NCBI GenBank assembly: GCA_937915835.1
Contig: CALGHA010000147.1
Coordinates: 1-27,350, forward strand
Source of the DNA: an uncultured Fretibacterium sp.
Lineage (GTDB): Bacteria; Synergistota; Synergistia; Synergistales; Aminobacteriaceae
Direction: 5' to 3'
DNA: 27,350 bases
A program made the position numbers and the translations under genes. This document shows positions 22,156 through 27,350 of this stretch, one piece after another. The first letter of the stretch is position 1. Every line of letters begins with the position of its first letter. The notes under the pieces are model-generated. The model was not told the origin of the DNA. It searched no databases and saw only the letters and a list, made by a program, of their open reading frames with translations.

Positions 22156-24120
22156 ATGACTGACATAAAAATATACGAGCCTTTATGGGGATCCTGGTAC
22201 ATTGACGAACAGCTCGGCGAGGGATCATTCGGTAAAGTTTATCGAGTTCACAAGGAGGAATTCGGACGGAAATACGAAGCTGCCGTAAAAATAATCTCAA
22301 TTCCTCAGAGTGAAGCCGACATTCTTCAAGCTAAGAGTGAGGGGCTCAACGATGAATCAGCTCGGAGCTATTTTCAAGCGTTCGTAACGGATATTATTCA
22401 AGAAATCGACTTAATGAGTGCATTTCGCGGCAACAGCAACGTAGTTTCCCTTGAAGATCATACTGTAATCGAGCATAAAGGCAAAATCGGCTGGGATATT
22501 CTAATTCGCATGGAGTTATTGAGCACGCTTTCAAGCTACGTTACACAGAAGCCCATGACTCAAGCTGAAGTTGTGAAACTCGGCATTCATATTTGCAGGG
22601 CGTTAGAACTTTGCGCAAAACATAACACAATTCATCGAGACATTAAGCCGGACAATATTTTTATCTCACAATACGGGGATTACAAACTTGGAGATTTCGG
22701 GATTGCTCGGCAGATTGAGCGTACAATGTCGGGTCTCTCGAAAAAAGGAACGTATCAGTACATGGCTCCTGAAGTCTTCAAGGGCAATGAATACGGGGCT
22801 TCAGTTGATACGTATTCGCTTGGAATTGTCATGTATCGTTTCTTGAATAAAAATCGAGCACCTTTTCTTCCTGCATTTCCTGAACCGATTACGCCGAGAG
22901 ATCGTGATGATGCTTTATTGAGGCGAATGAACGGAGAAAATATCCCGTCAATTCCGGGCATCAATGACGAGTTAAACTCGATCGTTCTGAAGGCTTGTGC
23001 TTATGACAGGCATGAACGCTTCAAGAACGCTTCTGAGATGAAAACGGCTTTAGAATTTCTGGCCAATTCATTATCGGATTTATCTTTGCCGATTATCGTA
23101 ACTTCCGAACCTAAAAACTCTGGAGCTGATGACGACGACGAAACTTTCGAGGATGAAACGACAACGAGAACTGAGACAATCAATGACTTTGACAGCGAGA
23201 CTGACGAGGGGACGAGAATAGTTTTTCCCAGACATGAAGAAGTTGTTGATGAGGAGCCTGATGTTCCGGAAAAAAAGGAAGTAAAAGTTCCCGAAAAAAT
23301 CATGAAAGCATTGGCCTGTTTCAGCTCTGTATGTTTGGGAATATTAGCTCTGCTTACGTTCTTCAGCAATACCAGCAAGGATATATTCACATTCCTTCCA
23401 ATTTATATATTATGTATAAGTCAAGCTGTTCTGAAGTTCAGGAATAAAATCATCAATAATTCGTTCATCGTATTTTTAGCGAGTTATTTATTGTACGGTG
23501 TATTAATCGATTTCCAATTTTTTGATTATTACCTTCTGAGTTTTACGTTGGGTGTGTTGTCTCTTGAAGCCTCGAAGGACAAGAGAGCCGGAATTGTTTA
23601 TTGTGTCGCAATGATAATTTGCTCAATAATATTCGGTCTGTTAGTTGTTCATGTGAGTCGTACGACGCATTATGTATATGTCATCGGAGCAATCGCAATC
23701 CCATTAATGACGTTGATAAATTCTCCGACATCTTTATTGTTGATGAGCACTGAGGACGCAGAAACTCTCTCACGGAAAAATGTAATCGGCATTGCATTAT
23801 TAATCTCCTCGCAATTATGCATGTTGATCGTTTTTGCGATTTACGTGTTCAGGAATTCCCAGCTGCTTTATTATGTGATTAACGCTAATTTTCCTGGATT
23901 TTCGCCTGAACGTTTTTCATGGTGGAGTTACGGACGCTTTATAGGGTTAATTCTTCAGTTCTGCGCATTCTCCTCACTCTTGGCTGAAGCTGCAGCGAGC
24001 ATAACGCCTGAGAAATTTTTAAACGCAATGAACTCACAAAATCGCCGTAAAGTTATATTGAGCACTCTGACGATTATATCTGTAATCACGCTTATTATCG
24101 TAATCTTTATGAGTATTTAG
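22156..24120 (+). CDS. Membrane Ser/Thr protein kinase
   Basis: 654 aa. The N-terminal Hanks-type kinase domain (about 10-300) is complete: LGEGSFGKVY, catalytic Lys K45 (AAVK), HRDIKPDN with D162 and N167, DFG at 180-182, a GTYQYMAPEV activation-loop end. An acidic Thr-rich juxtamembrane linker lies at about 315-375 (EDETTTRTET, DEGTRIVF). The C-terminal part (about 385-654) has about 8-9 hydrophobic helices, unlike the single helix plus PASTA domains of PrkC/PknB. No Glu-to-other changes are seen in the core, so it is probably active, unlike the T7SSb pseudokinase EssB. An AAGGAG lies about 14 nt upstream, a loose spacing. It is the last gene of the plus-strand run, ending 6 nt before the convergent STAND gene. 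Confidence 0.92.
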   Translation: MTDIKIYEPLWGSWYIDEQLGEGSFGKVYRVHKEEFGRKYEAAVKIISIPQSEADILQAKSEGLNDESARSYFQAFVTDIIQEIDLMSAFRGNSNVVSLEDHTVIEHKGKIGWDILIRMELLSTLSSYVTQKPMTQAEVVKLGIHICRALELCAKHNTIHRDIKPDNIFISQYGDYKLGDFGIARQIERTMSGLSKKGTYQYMAPEVFKGNEYGASVDTYSLGIVMYRFLNKNRAPFLPAFPEPITPRDRDDALLRRMNGENIPSIPGINDELNSIVLKACAYDRHERFKNASEMKTALEFLANSLSDLSLPIIVTSEPKNSGADDDDETFEDETTTRTETINDFDSETDEGTRIVFPRHEEVVDEEPDVPEKKEVKVPEKIMKALACFSSVCLGILALLTFFSNTSKDIFTFLPIYILCISQAVLKFRNKIINNSFIVFLASYLLYGVLIDFQFFDYYLLSFTLGVLSLEASKDKRAGIVYCVAMIICSIIFGLLVVHVSRTTHYVYVIGAIAIPLMTLINSPTSLLLMSTEDAETLSRKNVIGIALLISSQLCMLIVFAIYVFRNSQLLYYVINANFPGFSPERFSWWSYGRFIGLILQFCAFSSLLAEAAASITPEKFLNAMNSQNRRKVILSTLTIISVITLIIVIFMSI

Positions 24121-24126
24121 GGTAAT

Positions 24127-27100
24127 TTATCCTAAGTCAAACTCGTTGAACTGGTATTTCAGGCCGAAAGTTTTTATGATGGCAATATATATTTCTCTGT
24201 TCTTGTTGTCTGGTGTTAATGAGTTCAGCGTCTTGCTTACGTCCGCTATGAAGTCAACCTGTGAATGAGTAAAATCATGCGTCATTAAGATTTTCAGCTC
24301 ACGGATAAATCCTTGTTCAAAGCCTTCTTCGTGTCTCATAACGTTTACAATCAGAACTCTATCAATCTCACTTGCGATAGACACGTAAATTGCGAAGAGG
24401 TAAAACATGAACGCGTCATCATCAGAAACTTTCTCAAGATATGAAGCCAGCTGACGAATTTTATTCGCTAAAGTCATTCTGTCTTGTTCCGGCTCATGAT
24501 TAGCTAAAGCCTTCTCACAAAGTTTGTAAATCATTGTCTTGAGCTCGTGAAAGTTTTTCAGGTTCATATGACATTCAATTATGTTGACGGCTAAATTGTA
24601 GTATTTATCGAAGCTGTAAGAGTTATTCTGAGTTAAAATCTTCTCAGCCTGTTTCAAGCAATACAGCCGATTTTTATAGTCGTCAATATAGCTGTAAGAT
24701 GATGCGGCATCTTCCCATGCTTCGTAATTTTCCTCCGGAGATTTTTTCCCGCTCTCGACCTCAGCGATTAATATATAGTTCGTCTTCCTCCGAATTTCGT
24801 TGACCTGATCAAACGTGTATAAATCGGGTTTCCCTGACATACATTTACTCTGAACTCTAAAAATTAAGCTCTGTAAGTAATCATTCTCAATTTTATTCTG
24901 GTCCATGATAATTTGAGCAAGTTCACAATTCCTTAATGCTTCGTCAATTCTGCCGTATGTTGAATTGCTGATGTAAATTGTGTAATCCATGAGGTGTTTT
25001 ACAGCGCGTTCATTTTGCTTCAAACTCGCCGCCGTATCAATGAGACGCTTGAAGTATTCTCTCAGAAAGTCATCATTAATAGTGTAAGTGTCAGGCTTTT
25101 TATCCTTGAGCATGTAATAATACTTCAGGCATATTCGCCAAAATTTTTCGTCGCCGTGAATTACGAACAACTTATAATATCCCTCAAGCGTTGCGGCCAA
25201 GCTGTAATCATTGTTCTCATTAATATTGTGTTGAATTAGTTCTTTGGCGAAAAAGTCAGCTTCATCAAGTTTATTCTGGGAGATTAAAATATCTATCAGC
25301 ATTACACAGGCATAATCAATGTAATCTTCAGTTTCCTCATCAGCTTGTAACATAACTTTCAAAATTTTGATTGCTTTATCTTTGCGGCCTGTTTTCTCGT
25401 AAATTTGGGCAAGCTCATAAAAATTAAGCTCGTACGGATCTTCCTCACATGCTTTTTCGTAATATTCAACGGCTTTGTCATAATTCCCGTTCATCTCATA
25501 ATCCGAAGCCAATTCCGAAAGAGTTACCCGGCCAATTTCAAATACATTCTTTTGCGGCCGTTTAATCTCGTCAATCATACGCTGATAAAGATATCGTTTT
25601 TCTGGGTCCGCAAAATGTTCCATTCTGTAGAATGCCGAGTAATCGCTCGTGTCGTAGAAATCTCGTAACTTTTCGAGGAGTTTAACTTTGTCGTCTGGTG
25701 AGATAGCTTTTGCTTCCCTTAGTTTTTCGGCGGCTTCGTCAAGAGTTCTGATTATTTTTTCGTATATCGCGTTTAATTCCGGTTCGAACTCGTCATCAGA
25801 GATATACATAATTTCGCTTTCGATTGCTTCAGAAAACGCTAATGCTGTCTCAATATAATTCATGCATAAATATTCAGCTTCGGACGAGTATTTTTTGCAG
25901 AAGTCAATAGTTTCATCGAACATTCGGCTGACGAGATTTAATTTCCCGACGCAGTAATCATGAAAATCTCCCGCTTCATCTGCCTCCTCAGCTTCAAGAA
26001 TATCAACTTCCGACAAATATTTTATTCTCCTTCGGTAAAGCCTTTGCAGAATATCCCATTTCCCTTTTTCCCGAATATCACCACAAATCTTTATTCCCTC
26101 TTCAACATAATCTTTCTTGCCGTAACTCAAGCAAAGCTCAGCATAAAGTAAATTTTTCCCCGATATTCTTCGCATGAAAGTATCAGTTACGTAACTTCTA
26201 ATATCTCGTTCGGGTAAGTTCAGAGATTTATTTTTCATGAACGCAATAATAGAACGTGTTATATTTTGGCAGTTGTCTGTCGTCGGTTTCAGATTAGTGT
26301 AGACTAAATCAAGAATAACTTGGTGAAGAGAAATTTTCTCGTTAGCTTCGTCAATCTCAATCCATCGGCGGCGTATTAACTTGTTCAGCGTTTTTACGTC
26401 CTTGAGCGTGAGCATGTCGATAAATTTTGTCCTCTTAATTCTGATATTCCCGAAGAGTGAGAGGCTCATCATAATTTCTTTTTCCTGAGCTGAGAAGTTC
26501 GAGATATTAAATAACGTGCTGAGATGTGATTTAACTTTTTCCGCACGAAGTTTATTATCCTTGCGATGTTTAATTTTCGTGTCGTCAGTCCGTGTAATTC
26601 CTTCTTTTTCGAGAAAAGTCGTGTAAAGTTTTTCGGGGCTTTCGTCAGTCTCGCGAAGATATTTAGCAATAAGCTCAACCGTCATTGTGTGATTGTCAAC
26701 GAAGTCAATAATTTTCTCGACGTATTCAAATTCCCTCTCGCTGTAATCCTTATCGTTATAGAGCCGGAAAATCCCGTTAATCTCGTCGTTGTCCGTAATC
26801 TTCTCAATGTCAATCTGCGGATAATTATAATCTCTGAAGTCTTCCCTCGTCGTAATTATGAATTTGCAGGGGCACGCGAGAATGTTTCCAAGATTTGCGT
26901 CATCTTCACTGTCAAAATTGTCGATAATTATTAAATCATTGGGCGTTAAGATTTCCCGTAAGATTGCTAGTTTACGTTGATAAAAATCTTCCTGAGTTTC
27001 ATTTTCGTCCCGGCCAATTTTATTAATGCTAATCTCGTCAATCACTAAGTCAATTATCGAGCTCGTATATTTGCAGAAAATTATTGTCCCGTAAAAATTT

Positions 27101-27350
27101 CGGTGTAAGGCGGCGTATTTTTTGGCAAGCTCAGTTTTCCCAATTCCCCCGATGCCTGAGAGAAACACTAAATTATTGTCTCGTAACGCTGAATGAATTT
27201 CTGAGAGTTCCTGTTCTCGTCCTAAAAAATTGGCTGAGCTGTATTGAAAATTGTCATACACAAAAACCCGCTCAATCTCCGACAAGTTAATTAGCTCATC
27301 AAGTTTCTCAATGACGACTGCAATATTATTCCAGCGTGAAGATATTGACA
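24127..27350 (-). CDS. STAND NTPase with TPR-like repeats (5' end beyond window)
   Basis: The frame is open from the stop at 24127 to the window edge. The first possible start, TTG 27285, gives 1052 aa, but 21 further in-frame codons without stop precede it, so the true N-terminal (perhaps effector) domain is probably outside. Numbering from TTG: NFLGREQELSEI precedes P-loop GIGGIGKT (44-51); Walker B LIIIDNFD; sensor-like KFIITTRED; then a winged-helix-like part and, from about 540, TPR-type helical repeats (NYDKAVEYYEKACEEDP, GRKDKAIKILKVML). This is the layout of STAND (NB-ARC-type) signalling or defence ATPases that sense a ligand via repeats and oligomerise. It converges on the kinase gene with a 6-nt gap. 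Its link to the secretion locus is unknown. Confidence 0.82.
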   Translation of the reverse strand, partial: SISSRWNNIAVVIEKLDELINLSEIERVFVYDNFQYSSANFLGREQELSEIHSALRDNNLVFLSGIGGIGKTELAKKYAALHRNFYGTIIFCKYTSSIIDLVIDEISINKIGRDENETQEDFYQRKLAILREILTPNDLIIIDNFDSEDDANLGNILACPCKFIITTREDFRDYNYPQIDIEKITDNDEINGIFRLYNDKDYSEREFEYVEKIIDFVDNHTMTVELIAKYLRETDESPEKLYTTFLEKEGITRTDDTKIKHRKDNKLRAEKVKSHLSTLFNISNFSAQEKEIMMSLSLFGNIRIKRTKFIDMLTLKDVKTLNKLIRRRWIEIDEANEKISLHQVILDLVYTNLKPTTDNCQNITRSIIAFMKNKSLNLPERDIRSYVTDTFMRRISGKNLLYAELCLSYGKKDYVEEGIKICGDIREKGKWDILQRLYRRRIKYLSEVDILEAEEADEAGDFHDYCVGKLNLVSRMFDETIDFCKKYSSEAEYLCMNYIETALAFSEAIESEIMYISDDEFEPELNAIYEKIIRTLDEAAEKLREAKAISPDDKVKLLEKLRDFYDTSDYSAFYRMEHFADPEKRYLYQRMIDEIKRPQKNVFEIGRVTLSELASDYEMNGNYDKAVEYYEKACEEDPYELNFYELAQIYEKTGRKDKAIKILKVMLQADEETEDYIDYACVMLIDILISQNKLDEADFFAKELIQHNINENNDYSLAATLEGYYKLFVIHGDEKFWRICLKYYYMLKDKKPDTYTINDDFLREYFKRLIDTAASLKQNERAVKHLMDYTIYISNSTYGRIDEALRNCELAQIIMDQNKIENDYLQSLIFRVQSKCMSGKPDLYTFDQVNEIRRKTNYILIAEVESGKKSPEENYEAWEDAASSYSYIDDYKNRLYCLKQAEKILTQNNSYSFDKYYNLAVNIIECHMNLKNFHELKTMIYKLCEKALANHEPEQDRMTLANKIRQLASYLEKVSDDDAFMFYLFAIYVSIASEIDRVLIVNVMRHEEGFEQGFIRELKILMTHDFTHSQVDFIADVSKTLNSLTPDNKNREIYIAIIKTFGLKYQFNEFDLG

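Noticed and set aside
23001..23390. 129-codon minus-strand ORF opposite the kinase linker
   Set aside because: Ser/Val-rich low-complexity shadow of the acidic Thr-rich kinase linker; no ribosome binding site or family match.
26566..26934. 122-codon plus-strand ORF opposite the STAND gene
   Set aside because: Antisense to a well-supported NTPase frame; composition is what reverse reading of that gene would give.
1..27350. CRISPR array, tRNA, rRNA, insertion sequence or integrase
   Set aside because: No spaced direct repeats, no cloverleaf-like or rRNA-like sequence and no transposase or integrase motifs were found; coding density is high throughout.

Overview
The window looks like a chromosomal segment of a diderm (Gram-negative-type) anaerobe of the phylum Synergistota. 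The main evidence is the C-terminus of the protein encoded at 10381-11505. It has a Gly-Gly-Cys-Asn-Ser-Gly-Phe-Gly motif, then a membrane helix and a Lys/Arg tail, which matches the Synerg-CTERM sorting signal of that phylum. A two-iron superoxide reductase next to a ferritin, with a PerR-like site in front, fits an oxygen-sensitive anaerobe. No database search was possible, so the phylum call is an inference.

Region 1 (1-6544) is housekeeping. It holds a fused ispDF, a small acidic ORF, tsaD and radA. On the opposite strand, ending on radA, is a PilW-like pseudopilin. Next comes a superoxide reductase-ferritin operon with its own promoter, a PerR-like box and a terminator, followed by a TIGR02757 (DUF2400) family protein.

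Region 2 (6651-11505) encodes four exported proteins without lipoboxes (one FlgT-like, one small, and two CsgG-family), followed by the Synerg-CTERM protein. Gaps are short and all genes point the same way. The last gene ends 10 nt before an EssC-type ATPase gene, so the envelope genes appear to be transcribed into the secretion genes.

Region 3 (11516-24120) is a type VII (ESX/WXG100)-like secretion locus. In order it encodes an EssC-like FHA/FtsK ATPase, a YukD/EsaB ubiquitin-like protein, two WXG100 proteins, a terminator/attenuator, and three small accessory proteins. These are followed by three long substrates with WXG-like N-termini. One carries a CHAP peptidoglycan hydrolase domain, one a GH108 lysozyme domain, and one an unrecognised C-terminal domain. 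A PP2C phosphatase and a polytopic Ser/Thr kinase close the cluster. EssA, EssB and EsaA homologues are not evident in the window.

Region 4 (24127-27350, minus strand) is a large STAND NTPase with C-terminal TPR-like repeats. It converges on the kinase gene, and its reading frame stays open to the window edge, so its N-terminus is missing.

Working model (inference): the ATPase moves WXG100 proteins and peptidoglycan hydrolases across the inner membrane under kinase/phosphatase/FHA control. The co-transcribed CsgG/FlgT-like proteins would provide a periplasmic or outer-membrane part that Gram-positive T7SSs do not need.
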